Source: Planctomycetaceae bacterium
GTDB taxonomy: Bacteria > Planctomycetota > Planctomycetia > Pirellulales > Pirellulaceae
Reading direction: 5' to 3'
Assembly: GCA_018660825.1 (NCBI GenBank)
Contig: JABJJO010000166.1
Coordinates: 1 to 64,000, forward strand
Length of the DNA stretch: 64,000 nucleotides
Of the stretch, positions 47,125 to 55,896 are shown one piece after another (position 1 is the stretch's first letter; the number at the start of each line of letters is the position of its first letter). Below the pieces are notes generated by a model, which had not been told where the DNA came from, searched no databases, and saw nothing but the letters and a program-made list of their open reading frames with translations. The translations under genes and the position numbers were made by a program.

Positions 47125-47751
47125 ATGGATCTTATTTGGGATGGTTCACCGCAGGCGACTTGGACTTTAATACTGGCTCATGGCGCCGGTGCTCCACTGC
47201 ACTCTGAATACATGCAATACTTTGCTCAGCGATTAGCAAATCAGGGCATCCAAGTAGGACGGTTTAATTTCCCGTATATGGTGAAAGCGATCGCGACCCA
47301 ACGGCGGCGCCCGCCCGATCGAGCACCTGAATTATTGGCTGCTTGGCAAGAGATAATCGAGCGAGTTCGCGCGCGATTGGCTAGCGACCAACGGTTGGCA
47401 ATCGGCGGCAAATCAATGGGTGGTCGTATTGCTTCGATGTCCACCCAGCACGATGGTGTCGACGCTTTAGTTTGTTTGGGCTATCCATTTCACCCGCCAG
47501 CGAAGAAGGATAAGTTACGGATAGAACACCTGGCGGATATCAAAGTGCCTACGATAATCTTACAAGGTGAACGGGATAACTTTGGAACCCGAGAAGAAGT
47601 TCGAGGATATCGTTTGCCACGAAAAATTAAAGTCCGTTGGCTAAATGATGGGGATCATAGCTTCAAACCACGGCAGCGGTCTGGAGTGACACAAACAGAG
47701 AACTGGGATACGGCAATCGGGTCGATTATCGAATTTTTGAGTGGTGGGTGA
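47125..47751 (+). CDS. Small alpha/beta hydrolase (KANL3/Tex30-like)
   Basis: 208 residues, cytoplasmic. Features are LILAHGAGAPLHSEYM (oxyanion region), the nucleophile elbow GGKSMGGRIAS, VPTIILQGERDNFG (acid loop) and a late histidine in LNDGDHSFKP. This matches the KANL3/Tex30 alpha/beta-hydrolase-like family, whose bacterial members have no assigned substrate. It starts 15 bases after the WD40 gene and may be the last gene of that operon. Convergent with the aldehyde oxidoreductase gene. Confidence 0.85.
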   Translation: MDLIWDGSPQATWTLILAHGAGAPLHSEYMQYFAQRLANQGIQVGRFNFPYMVKAIATQRRRPPDRAPELLAAWQEIIERVRARLASDQRLAIGGKSMGGRIASMSTQHDGVDALVCLGYPFHPPAKKDKLRIEHLADIKVPTIILQGERDNFGTREEVRGYRLPRKIKVRWLNDGDHSFKPRQRSGVTQTENWDTAIGSIIEFLSGG

Positions 47752-47766
47752 GGTTTTGTGGCGGAG

Positions 47767-49560
47767 TTATTTGGACGATATCCCATCTAAATAGCCGTCC
47801 GCGGTCCAGCCTCGTTTTAAGTTGTAGGCAGTAATCATCGTTTGTAGTGTTTGCGTGTTTAGCTGCGCTGCAGCGTCATCCTGTAAGGCGGAATTGAGCA
47901 TCCGGTGCGGTAGCGTGTCTTCGACGGGTGTCCAACCACAGCGAATATTGAATTCCTTTTTAGCATCAATAATCCCGCGAGCCATGTTTTGCATTGCGGT
48001 TTGGTCGAGGTCCCAGCCTGTAATAAGGTTCAGGAGTTCGGCGGTTTCGGTGAAGTAGTCAGTGAATACTCCGCGGAGAAATTTACAGAGGATCAGCGAG
48101 TCCATGATGGCGGCTTTGTCTTCGGTGTCGACGGCAAGTCGGGCGGCTGCGGCAGTACCGTTGCGGCGATCCGCGGCATCGGAAAAGTCGATTTCATAGG
48201 CGCCACTACGATTGTGATCGGCACCACGGGTACCGACGGCGAATCCCAGCGCCATTGTTTGTAACGCACGCGGTTCATAGCCCGGTATCTCCAAGCCCTT
48301 AACCTGCGGCGCGAATTCGATACTGTTGTGACCAATAATATTTGCCATCGCGCGGCTGCCTTGCCGCAGTAGTTTACCCAGTCCTGCGCCGGTACCGATT
48401 AAATGGATCGCCTCGAGTAGTGCTGCACCGTCGCCAAAGCGTAGCCAAGTTTCATTGAGGAAACCACGTTCCACACATTCCATTGCAAAGGCGATGGTTC
48501 CGCCCGTACTGATCGTGTCGATTCCCAATTCGTCACAGCGTTGAGAAGCTTGTAGTACCGCCTCCGGATCTTGTACGTCACACAACGGGCCGAGTGCATA
48601 GATGTTTTCATATTCAATGCGTACGTTGCGATTGGATGTAGGGGAGTTGGTGGAATAGAGGTGCGTACATCCGATTGTACAGGCCGCACAGCTTGTGCGT
48701 GTTTTATTTCGAGCAGCTCCCAGTGCTTCTGGTGAGAACTGATCACTATTGGCGAAAGATCCGCGTTGAAAGTTTCGCGTGGGCAGGCAATGCAGACGAT
48801 TAAAGACGAGCAGATTGGCCGCAGTACCAAGCTCGCGGTATTTTTCGGTCGCGGGGCCAAATGACAGATCGGATAACTGCTTGGCGCGCTTCACTAACCC
48901 GTCGGTATTTGCCCAGGCAGTGCGTTGGTTGCCGGCGACGACGACCGCTTTTACGTTTTTCGCACCGAGAACAGCGCCGCTACCGCCGCGACCGGCGTGT
49001 CGACCGTTGTGCGAAATCGTAGCGTAGGATACCTGTTGTTCACCGGCAGGGCCAATTACCGCAAAATGGTGCCCCCCGTCGAATTGTTTTTTTAAGCGAG
49101 CCTCGGCATCTTCGGCAGATAGCCCCCACAGATGATCAGCGGGAAGTTTACGTGTTTGTTGGTCGTCGATTACGAGGATGCAAGGTGTTTTCGATTTGCC
49201 AGTGATTAGAATAGCATCGTTACCGCTTCTTTTTCCAGCGAGTGCAAAAGTACTGCTGGCTAGAGAATCGTTGAGACGTCCGGTTAGAGGACTGCGGCTG
49301 ACAACGGCAAATTTAGCGCTTGTGGTTAACGGACTTCCTACTAAGGGGCTAAACGCGAAGACCAACGAAGATTCAGCACTCAAGGGGTCGTGTTGCCACG
49401 CGTGATGTTCGAGCAACAGGTGAGTGCCGAGTGCTGAGCCGCCAGGGAATCGACGAAGTATTGACTCGGTGAGCGAAGATTGACTGCTGGTGCCTGTCGT
49501 CGCATCGACGCTGATGTAGGCGCCATGATATCCGCAGCGATTCACATCATCCTCCTGCAT
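47767..49560 (-). CDS. Aldehyde:ferredoxin oxidoreductase family tungsten/molybdenum enzyme
   Basis: 597 residues, normal for the AOR family. AOR_N fold: GGSALGTHLLLEH, FSPLVGSPL and HAGRGGSGAVLGAKNVKAVVV. The [4Fe-4S] cysteines are TSCAACTIGCTHLYS (C-x2-C-x3-C), with a fourth in LILCKFLRGVF near residue 500. The family oxidises aldehydes to acids with a tungsten bis-pyranopterin and passes electrons to ferredoxin. Substrate cannot be inferred. Its start overlaps the MoaD-like gene by 14 bases, so that protein probably supplies sulfur for this enzyme's cofactor. Fwd and Moco genes lie 6-16 kb to the right. Confidence 0.92.
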   Translation of the reverse strand: MQEDDVNRCGYHGAYISVDATTGTSSQSSLTESILRRFPGGSALGTHLLLEHHAWQHDPLSAESSLVFAFSPLVGSPLTTSAKFAVVSRSPLTGRLNDSLASSTFALAGKRSGNDAILITGKSKTPCILVIDDQQTRKLPADHLWGLSAEDAEARLKKQFDGGHHFAVIGPAGEQQVSYATISHNGRHAGRGGSGAVLGAKNVKAVVVAGNQRTAWANTDGLVKRAKQLSDLSFGPATEKYRELGTAANLLVFNRLHCLPTRNFQRGSFANSDQFSPEALGAARNKTRTSCAACTIGCTHLYSTNSPTSNRNVRIEYENIYALGPLCDVQDPEAVLQASQRCDELGIDTISTGGTIAFAMECVERGFLNETWLRFGDGAALLEAIHLIGTGAGLGKLLRQGSRAMANIIGHNSIEFAPQVKGLEIPGYEPRALQTMALGFAVGTRGADHNRSGAYEIDFSDAADRRNGTAAAARLAVDTEDKAAIMDSLILCKFLRGVFTDYFTETAELLNLITGWDLDQTAMQNMARGIIDAKKEFNIRCGWTPVEDTLPHRMLNSALQDDAAAQLNTQTLQTMITAYNLKRGWTADGYLDGISSK

Positions 49561-49822
49561 CGGTCGAGAGAATCAAAATATGGTCGCCGTTAACAACTTG
49601 GGTATCCAACGACCTTACAAATTGCTCTCCGTTGAGATTAATGATTGTTTCGCGAGATAATTCGTTTCCAGTTAAGCATTGTTCGCCAAACGTAGTATGC
49701 CGTCGCGCAATTTCGGTAAGTACGTCGGCGAGCGATATCGGAGCACTGGTAAATGAAAGCGAATCCGAACTGATGCCTGTCTTTTGTCGGGGCACTCCAA
49801 AATATTCGATCGTAACAAACAT
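49547..49822 (-). CDS. moaD: MoaD/ThiS-family sulfur carrier linked to the AOR gene
   Basis: 91 residues with beta-grasp composition and the diagnostic C-terminal Gly-Gly (STDAGG), the site that is adenylated and thiocarboxylated. ISLADVLTEIARRH and NGDHILILSTDAGG are typical MoaD segments. It delivers sulfur for molybdopterin dithiolene formation. MoaD-type partners beside AOR genes are known in archaea and anaerobic bacteria. Its gene overlaps the AOR start by 14 bases, indicating coupled translation. moaE, moeB, moaA and moaC are not in the window. Confidence 0.85.
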   Translation of the reverse strand: MFVTIEYFGVPRQKTGISSDSLSFTSAPISLADVLTEIARRHTTFGEQCLTGNELSRETIINLNGEQFVRSLDTQVVNGDHILILSTDAGG

Positions 49823-49993
49823 TCACTGTGGATCCGCGGAAAAATAATTTAGTGTTACTTGCACTTGTGGGTGTGACGCATGAGAATATAGTCATACGCA
49901 TATCGTATGCGGAATGTAGAATATTCACAATCAACGATGGCCCCGTTCGTTCGCGCAAGCCATAAATAAACGATTTTTTAGGGTAGGATTCTC

Positions 49994-51010
49994 ATGGGTA
50001 AATTGTCTCAAATGGTTTTAGGAATGGCGTGCTTCCTGTTTGTAGTTGCCGCAGGATCAATTTCGGTTGGGGCGGGGCCAAAAATTTCGGATCCCTCCAA
50101 AGTTGATTCAGACTATGCACTACAAGGCGAGTACTCAGGAAATTATGAAGACGAGGATGGTAATATTGTCAAAGCGGGTGCTCAAGTGATTGCTAGTGGA
50201 AATGGCAAATTTCGTCTTGCCTTTTATCCCGGCGGTTTGCCAGGTGCTGGGTTTAAAAATGATAAGTCGACGATTGCACGAGCGGATGGTGAGTTAAAAG
50301 ATGGTCAAGTGCGTTTTCAGCACAAAGAGCTTGGCGCGGCCGTTCTCAATGACGGCCGGTTAGAGTTATATGATTTGGCAGGTCAAGGCGGACTGTCGCT
50401 TGCAAAAGTAAACCGCAAGAGTCCGACTTTAGGAAAAACCCCCCCAGCGGGCGCCGTGATTTTGTTTAATGGCAAAAACGTTGATGCTTGGAAAGACGGA
50501 AAAATGACGAAGGATGGTCTATTAATGACAGGCCAGACAAGCAAGGCGCGTTTTCAAGATCATTATGTGCATGTCGAATTTCGTTTACCGTATCAACCGT
50601 TAGATCGAGGTCAAGCGCGGGGCAATGCTGGTATTTATGTTCAAGGTCGATATGAAGTTCAGATGCTCGATTCATTTGGGCTTGTTGGAAAAATGAACGA
50701 ATGTGGGGGAGTATATTCTGTTTCCGATACTCCGATTAACATGTGTTTGCCGCCTTTAGTTTGGCAAACGTACGATATTTATTACACAGCTGCCCGATAT
50801 GATAATGCTGGTAAATTAATGACCAATCCGCAGATGACGGTTCTTCACAATGGAGTGAAGATACACGACAAGCTGGAATTGCCAGGCGATCGGAATACAA
50901 CAGCCGCGCCGCTGGGTGCTGGTCCGGAAGCCGGACCGGTATATTTACAGGATCATGGGTGTCCAGTGCGATTTAGGAATGTGTGGGTCGTGGAAAACGC
51001 CCAGCAATAA
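49994..51010 (+). CDS. DUF1080 (3-keto-disaccharide hydrolase) family secreted protein
   Basis: 338 residues with a signal peptide (MACFLFVVAAGSISVGAG). The first 125 residues are an extra beta-rich domain (YSGNYEDEDGNIVKAGAQVI). The concanavalin-like DUF1080 domain follows from about residue 150 (AVILFNGKNVDAWKDGKMTK; YVHVEFRLPY; NAGIYVQGRYEVQMLDSFG). The family is named for 3-keto-glycoside hydrolysis in some members. Extracytoplasmic glycan turnover is likely; the exact substrate is unknown. Single gene, ATG 49994. Confidence 0.88.
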   Translation: MGKLSQMVLGMACFLFVVAAGSISVGAGPKISDPSKVDSDYALQGEYSGNYEDEDGNIVKAGAQVIASGNGKFRLAFYPGGLPGAGFKNDKSTIARADGELKDGQVRFQHKELGAAVLNDGRLELYDLAGQGGLSLAKVNRKSPTLGKTPPAGAVILFNGKNVDAWKDGKMTKDGLLMTGQTSKARFQDHYVHVEFRLPYQPLDRGQARGNAGIYVQGRYEVQMLDSFGLVGKMNECGGVYSVSDTPINMCLPPLVWQTYDIYYTAARYDNAGKLMTNPQMTVLHNGVKIHDKLELPGDRNTTAAPLGAGPEAGPVYLQDHGCPVRFRNVWVVENAQQ

Positions 51011-51025
51011 CCGCGTCCGTAGATT

Positions 51026-51409
51026 TTACTCTTCCTGATAGCCATCTTGATCGATAACTTCAAATACATAACCGTTGGGATCCTGAAAGAAGAAGCGTTC
51101 GAATGGCGTGTCCCGTAGGGGATCGATGAGCGTAGCGCCGTGTTCGACAAGCCTTTGTTTAAGGTCAGAAAATCCGCTGCCTGGTTGAAAGATGGCGAAG
51201 TGTCTACCAAATTCCGCTTCAAACGGAGATGGTTCAAATCCTTCTACCAACAATAAATGTAGTTGTTGATTTTCAGTAATATTGAGCCAGTCCGCGGTGC
51301 GGTTGATGTTATTTGGCTTGGAAATAGGTGTCCAACCTAACGTGTTTTGAAAAAATAGGCTGCTCGTCGCAACATCACGAGTGGCAATAGTGAAGTGGGC
51401 AAATGTCAT
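51026..51409 (-). CDS. VOC (glyoxalase/bleomycin-resistance) superfamily protein
   Basis: 127 residues with the paired beta-alpha-beta-beta-beta modules of the vicinal oxygen chelate fold: FAHFTIATRDVATSSLFFQNTLGW at the start and a C-terminal FFFQDPNGYVFEVIDQ, where the Glu would ligate metal. H5 in the first strand and H52 in the middle fit a metal site. Reaction unknown; lactoylglutathione lyase is a poor guess without more motifs. Convergent with DUF1080 (15-base gap). Confidence 0.88.
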   Translation of the reverse strand: MTFAHFTIATRDVATSSLFFQNTLGWTPISKPNNINRTADWLNITENQQLHLLLVEGFEPSPFEAEFGRHFAIFQPGSGFSDLKQRLVEHGATLIDPLRDTPFERFFFQDPNGYVFEVIDQDGYQEE

Positions 51410-51553
51410 TGGTTGGGTCCTTTGTGTTTGACGTCTCTTCTATCATAGGCGGGTTTACCTATACAATAAAGCTGGAACAAGAAAGGTCGCTCCCGCTGCA
51501 AAATTCAAATGGCTCGACGATCATCAGAATAGACGTGCAAATGTAGAATAGAA

Positions 51554-53209
51554 ATGGGAATCAGGATGGGATTAAGACTATGTGGATTATTACTGGCGAT
51601 CGGTTTTTTGGTTTTGACGATTGGATGCGGAGCAGAATCAGAGCCGGAATCTCCGGCACAGGTGAAAACCAAAAAAGTGATACCTGGGGTGAATGCTCCT
51701 TTAACGGGCACTGCCAAAGCACGCCCGAAACGAGAGCAGCCTAAGCCAAGCTTAAATCTCGAGATTGAACCTCCGTCACAACAAACGGTTCGTCCGGCTA
51801 CGGCAATTCATCCTGAAGTCAACCAGCTTTTGGAAAGGTTCAAACAGTCCAAAGATGACGCTCCAACGTTGGTTGTATGGATCGTGGACCGTACTAAGAG
51901 TGCGGCAAATATGGTGGATGCAGTCAAGATGCAAACGCAGTATTTTTATGATGGTTTGGTCATTGAAGAAGAACAACAAACGGAAACGAATTCGGAAGAA
52001 GCGTTGACGGAGCAAACACAATTATTGACCTCCGTTTATTCTTTTGGTGAGTCAACGGAACGGCATTTAGCAGCGTCCGGTGATTTCAAAGCGGTGACCG
52101 CAGCGTTTACGCAAATTTCGATCGATTCCTCTGGTGTGGAAAATTCATTTGCCGCTGTACGACAGGCGACAGACGACGTATTGGATTTTCGCCGTAAGCA
52201 AGGATACGAAGTGTTTTTAGTCGTTGTAACTGATGAAGCAGGTGATGACCAGGATCAGGCGGAGTTGTTGCGGAGTGATTTAGCAAAGTACGTAATTCCC
52301 GTATACGTTGTTGGTGTGCACGCGCCCTTTGGGAAACGCGCAATTTTACCAGAACATGTTGAGGCTGGGGTGGATGGGGCCGCTGGTCGGATGTTTATCA
52401 ATCAAGGCCCCGAGACGCGTGATACAGAACAATTATTGATGGAATATCCAACAGCTTCGATGGTAACGGAAACTGTTGATAGCGGTTTTGGTCCATTTGC
52501 ATGGGAATACATTTGCCGTATCAGCGGTGGCTCCTTTCTAGCCTTGCGAGCGCCTGGTTACACCTCATCGATGTTGAACCGACCGGGTAGCCGTCCGGTG
52601 GCGTTGATTGGTTCATACAAGCGTTCGTCGCTGCAGAAATACGCTCCTGATTATATTAGCCAGGCAGAGTATGAGGCCAAAATTCAAGAAAACAAAGCGT
52701 TAGCTGCTTTGATTCAAGTATCCAAGCTGGAAACGATCCCAGTGCTGAATAATCCCAAACGGGATTTTGTGAAGCGCGATGAAGCAGGGTTCAGTCGTGA
52801 TTTGAGCCAATCGCAACTGACGGCGGCGCAACTAGAACCAGCGCTGTTGCAAGCTTATGAAATATTGCGGCTTGGCGAATCTGACCGCAGCAAGTTGACG
52901 AACTTGCGTTGGCAAGCTGGATATGATTTGGCGATGGGTCGATTGCTAGCTGCGCGTTCTCGTGTGGAAGGTTACAACGCGATGTTGGCATTAATGAAGC
53001 GCGGCAAAACATTTGAAAATGAGACGAGTACAACTTGGGTGTTAGTGCCATCGATGGATACAGAAGTGGGAAGTGTGATTAAGAAGATTGGAGAACGAGC
53101 GGTGCAGTATTTAGAGCGTGTGAAGACCGAGCATTCAGGGACTCCCTGGGCCCGAATGGCAGAAATGGAATTACAGGTTCCTGTCCACTGGCAATGGCAA
53201 GAACAATAA
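51554..53209 (+). CDS. Lipoprotein with von Willebrand factor A-like domain
   Basis: 551 residues. A lipoprotein signal ends VLTIGCGAE; ATG 51554 and 51569 are both possible starts. A Pro/Lys-rich linker follows. From about residue 100 the sequence fits a vWA domain: LVVWIVDRTKSA is a DxTxS variant of the MIDAS motif, and VFLVVVTDEAGDD follows, so metal-dependent protein binding is possible. The C-terminal 200 residues are helical (YEILRLGESDRSKLTNLRWQ) and of no family I recognise. Envelope-facing. Followed by a 54-codon ORF. Confidence 0.8.
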   Translation: MGIRMGLRLCGLLLAIGFLVLTIGCGAESEPESPAQVKTKKVIPGVNAPLTGTAKARPKREQPKPSLNLEIEPPSQQTVRPATAIHPEVNQLLERFKQSKDDAPTLVVWIVDRTKSAANMVDAVKMQTQYFYDGLVIEEEQQTETNSEEALTEQTQLLTSVYSFGESTERHLAASGDFKAVTAAFTQISIDSSGVENSFAAVRQATDDVLDFRRKQGYEVFLVVVTDEAGDDQDQAELLRSDLAKYVIPVYVVGVHAPFGKRAILPEHVEAGVDGAAGRMFINQGPETRDTEQLLMEYPTASMVTETVDSGFGPFAWEYICRISGGSFLALRAPGYTSSMLNRPGSRPVALIGSYKRSSLQKYAPDYISQAEYEAKIQENKALAALIQVSKLETIPVLNNPKRDFVKRDEAGFSRDLSQSQLTAAQLEPALLQAYEILRLGESDRSKLTNLRWQAGYDLAMGRLLAARSRVEGYNAMLALMKRGKTFENETSTTWVLVPSMDTEVGSVIKKIGERAVQYLERVKTEHSGTPWARMAEMELQVPVHWQWQEQ

Positions 53210-53254
53210 ACAACATTCAACAAACAACAACCGGCACTGAATCGAGTAATTAAG

Positions 53255-53419
53255 ATGGATAATAACGACCAAGACGCTCAGCTTCCAATCTTTTCCCCAC
53301 CGGAGATTTCGACCCCCGAATTGGTGACGGTTGATATGTTTAATGAACTTCAGTTGGAATTGCAACAATTGCGAGCAGAATTTGCTGTGTTGCGCAACGA
53401 TATAGTGGGCGGCAGATAA
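53255..53419 (+). CDS. Small hypothetical protein, 54 residues
   Basis: ATG 53255 to TAA 53419, 45 bases after the vWA lipoprotein gene on the same strand. The sequence is acidic with a Pro-rich first half (LPIFSPPEISTPELVTVDMF) and an amphipathic heptad-like second half (NELQLELQQLRAEFAVLRND), which suggests a short coiled coil. It ends 2 bases before the convergent PNP gene stop. RBS is poor. The in-frame, protein-like composition and the position support it, but it could be non-coding. Confidence 0.5.
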   Translation: MDNNDQDAQLPIFSPPEISTPELVTVDMFNELQLELQQLRAEFAVLRNDIVGGR

Positions 53420-53421
53420 TA

Positions 53422-54258
53422 TTACTCGCGGTTAATATTATCCAAAACGGTCATGACGATCGCATGCAGTTTGGGTTCGGCGAGTTGTGCGATATCAATT
53501 ACACCTGCGGCAGTGGTTTCAATCAATGCATCAGGCTTGGCGACATTGGTAACCGCGGACAACGCCAAGATTCGCATCCCCAAGGCGTGAGCGACTAACA
53601 CTTCGGGTACCGTCGACATTCCGACGACGTCACCACCGATTTTGCGAACCATTCGATATTCGCTGCGAGTTTCATAATTTGGCCCCGTGAGTGCGACGTA
53701 ACACCCTTGCTGTAAATAGAAACCTTCGCGACGTCCAGTTTCCAGAGCGTCTTCGATTAGCTGCGGATCATAGATTGGCGATTTAATATGGTTGTGATTT
53801 TGAGTGAACGCAGCCAATTGCGGGTTCACTCGGAAAGTGAGATTGATGTGATTATTCATGACGAGAATATCGCCACCGGATAGATTTGTATTTACACCAC
53901 CACTGGCATTGGAAACGATTAGAATATCGGCTCCTAATTTGTGCATGACATGTAGAGGCAAGACAGCAGCATTGATCGGGTGTCCTTCATATAAGTGGAA
54001 TCGCCCTTGCATGGCAATCAGCGGAACCCCTTTGATCGACCCGGATACTAGTTGTCCTTTATGATCGGGCGCTGAGGAGTGAGGAAAGTGTGGTATGTCG
54101 GTGTAGGAGATGGCGACTGGAGTTTCGATTCGGTCGGCAAACTGCCCTAAGCCGGTGCCTAGAATGAGCGCAACACGAGGTGTTTGTTTGGTGCGTTGCT
54201 GCACGTAAGCATATGCTTCTTGAATTCGCTGAGAATCTAACATACATCTGTTGTTCAT
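53422..54258 (-). CDS. Purine nucleoside phosphorylase, trimeric type (Asn form)
   Basis: 278 residues of the PNP/MTAP family II. Phosphate and ribose site motifs: ILGTGLGQF, GQLVSGSIKG, MQGRFHLYEG and SNASGGVN. The base-site Glu lies in GPNYETRSEYR. The specificity residue is Asn 238 (SAVTNVA), matching human PNP Asn243, which favours guanosine and inosine. It cleaves purine nucleosides with phosphate to base and ribose-1-phosphate. It lies 29 bases downstream of a paralogue with Asp at this position, so the two are probably one operon with divided substrate range. Confidence 0.92.
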   Translation of the reverse strand: MNNRCMLDSQRIQEAYAYVQQRTKQTPRVALILGTGLGQFADRIETPVAISYTDIPHFPHSSAPDHKGQLVSGSIKGVPLIAMQGRFHLYEGHPINAAVLPLHVMHKLGADILIVSNASGGVNTNLSGGDILVMNNHINLTFRVNPQLAAFTQNHNHIKSPIYDPQLIEDALETGRREGFYLQQGCYVALTGPNYETRSEYRMVRKIGGDVVGMSTVPEVLVAHALGMRILALSAVTNVAKPDALIETTAAGVIDIAQLAEPKLHAIVMTVLDNINRE

Positions 54259-54287
54259 GCGGTTTATGGCGGTTGTTTAAACTCTGC

Positions 54288-55115
54288 CTAAGATTGCTCT
54301 AAGGCTAGTACGCCTTTCACCAAAGTTGTCAATCGTGGTTCTGCTTCGTTGGCGACGGCGATGATTTCCTCGACGTTAGCCGGTTTTAATGCGTCAGCCA
54401 GACACATATCGGTAATAACAGAGAATCCAACACAACGCATACCACAATGCACCGCGACAAGGATTTCTGGAACGGTGGACATGCCGACGACGTCAGCGCC
54501 GATGGTTCGTAAGAATCGGTATTCGGCGCGAGTTTCTAAATTAGGTCCAGCGACCGCAACAAACACACCGCGGTGTGCCACGATATCGGCATTGCGTGCG
54601 ACGGCGAGGGCGCGGTCGACTAGGGCCAGTTCGTAGGGTTCACACATGTCTGGGAAGCGTGGTCCGAGTCGGTCATCATTGACTCCAATTAGTGGATTGT
54701 CACCCATTAAATTAATTTGATCTTCGATGATCATGATGTCACCACAGCGATAGGTTGGATTCATGCCGCCACAGGCATTGGACACCACAAGTAGTTCAGC
54801 ACCCATTGCTTGCATCACCCGCACTGGCAAAGTGATCAACTTAAGTGGATAGCCTTCATACATATGCATCCGACCTTCCATTGCCATGACGGGCAGTCCC
54901 TTGAGAGTGCCACAGACTAGTCGGCCGGCATGACTGACAGCGGTGGATTGAGGAAAGTGTGGAATATCAGCGTAATCCAAGGTTACTTCGACATCGATTT
55001 CTTCGACTAGGCTGCCGAGCCCAGTGCCGAGTATAATTCCAGCATGGGGTGCCTTATTCCATTGGTTGCGGATGGCCTGTACTGCTTCTTCTATTTTGTC
55101 AAACAAATCCAACAT
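54288..55115 (-). CDS. Purine nucleoside phosphorylase paralogue (Asp form)
   Basis: 275 residues, homologous to the next gene: ILGTGLGSL, GRLVCGTLKG, MEGRMHMYEG, SNACGGMN and GPNLETRAEYR. The residue equivalent to human PNP Asn243 is Asp 236 (SVITDMC). Asp at this position is found in MTA phosphorylases, and it lets a human N243D mutant act on adenosine. This enzyme may therefore accept 6-aminopurine nucleosides or methylthioadenosine. First gene of the two-gene leftward operon and divergent from fwdD. Tandem duplication followed by divergence is the simple reading. Confidence 0.92.
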   Translation of the reverse strand: MLDLFDKIEEAVQAIRNQWNKAPHAGIILGTGLGSLVEEIDVEVTLDYADIPHFPQSTAVSHAGRLVCGTLKGLPVMAMEGRMHMYEGYPLKLITLPVRVMQAMGAELLVVSNACGGMNPTYRCGDIMIIEDQINLMGDNPLIGVNDDRLGPRFPDMCEPYELALVDRALAVARNADIVAHRGVFVAVAGPNLETRAEYRFLRTIGADVVGMSTVPEILVAVHCGMRCVGFSVITDMCLADALKPANVEEIIAVANEAEPRLTTLVKGVLALEQS

Positions 55116-55221
55116 GGGTTATTCACTATTGTAATGTGATAGGGGTATTTAATATTAAGTAGCTTAGTGTACATCAAACCTCATATGAAGACTAATGACC
55201 TTAGAGTGCAGGGTCAACGCA

Positions 55222-55257
55222 ACCGTTCGCTGGATTTCCCCCCTAGCGGAAAACGGT
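55222..55257. promoter_or_regulatory. Bulged 10-bp hairpin in the PNP/fwdD divergent region
   Basis: ACCGTTCGCT (55222-55231) pairs with AGCG (55245-55248) and AACGGT (55252-55257), with a three-base GAA bulge and a 13-base loop containing a C-run. It lies about 108 bases before fwdD and about 107 before the PNP start. It could be an operator or a 5'-leader element. I do not see the conserved Moco or Wco riboswitch core. Confidence 0.4.
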
Positions 55258-55364
55258 CGTTCAATCCAAAATACATGAATAACTCCTCGTAAAAAGTCGA
55301 TTTAATACGAAGAAGCACTGCGGTATAAATTACAAACACGTCTTCTTAGTTGATCAGTTTCAAA

Positions 55365-55718
55365 ATGATAGAAACATATATTTTGATTCCGGGTCGTACC
55401 AGTAAACAAGGTGTGGGAATCAGTGAAGGTAAGTTTGGTGAAACATATCAAAGCGAAATTACCTGTTTGCAGGTGGCGAGCGAAGATATGATTTCCCGTG
55501 GACTAACTGATGGCGATTGGGTACGGCTTGAAAGTGAATTTGGCCAAATCGAGGTTGCCGTTAAAACAGCGCGTCAAGATGAACTTCCATCGGGTTTACT
55601 GTTTATTCCCTATGGCGATTTATCGAGTCGACTCATGGGAGGGGAAACTCACGGCACGGGGATGCCGACAAGTAAAGGATTTGATGTAACCATGCAGCCA
55701 ATAGCTACACCAAGCTAG
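55365..55718 (+). CDS. fwdD: Formylmethanofuran dehydrogenase subunit D (molybdopterin dinucleotide-binding)
   Basis: 117 residues from ATG 55365; TTG 55350 is less likely. The domain is the molybdopterin-dinucleotide-binding barrel. ILIPGRTSKQG, SRGLTDGDWVRLESEFGQIEV and LLFIPYGD, then ETHGTGMPTSKGFDV, follow FwdD/FmdD closely. With FwdB it builds the bis-pyranopterin tungsten or molybdenum site that interconverts CO2 and formate ahead of the formyl-methanofuran step. Methylotroph Fhc complexes have no D subunit of this kind, so its presence argues for a redox-active complex. fwdB follows after 178 bases on the same strand. Confidence 0.9.
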   Translation: MIETYILIPGRTSKQGVGISEGKFGETYQSEITCLQVASEDMISRGLTDGDWVRLESEFGQIEVAVKTARQDELPSGLLFIPYGDLSSRLMGGETHGTGMPTSKGFDVTMQPIATPS

Positions 55719-55896
55719 CTGCTAGTCATTGATTGTAGATCAAAGTTCTACAGCAAAAAACTGGAGGCGTTAAGCTCTCCCGTCGTTTAAGTTACTAACG
55801 TGCGCACCAAAATGTGAGACCATTTAAGGTCTGGCGAGATTTTGGAAGTACTTAAAACGAGCACTGAATCGCACGCAGCAGTGGAGGGTGCCAATA

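Noticed and set aside
51226-51250. GGTTCAAATCC resembling a tRNA T-loop
   Set aside because: It lies inside the VOC gene and no acceptor or anticodon stem can be drawn around it.
55740-55896. Possible Moco/Wco riboswitch before fwdB
   Set aside because: Only a 5-bp AGACC/GGTCT stem (55817-55832) is visible; the conserved core of the known element is absent.
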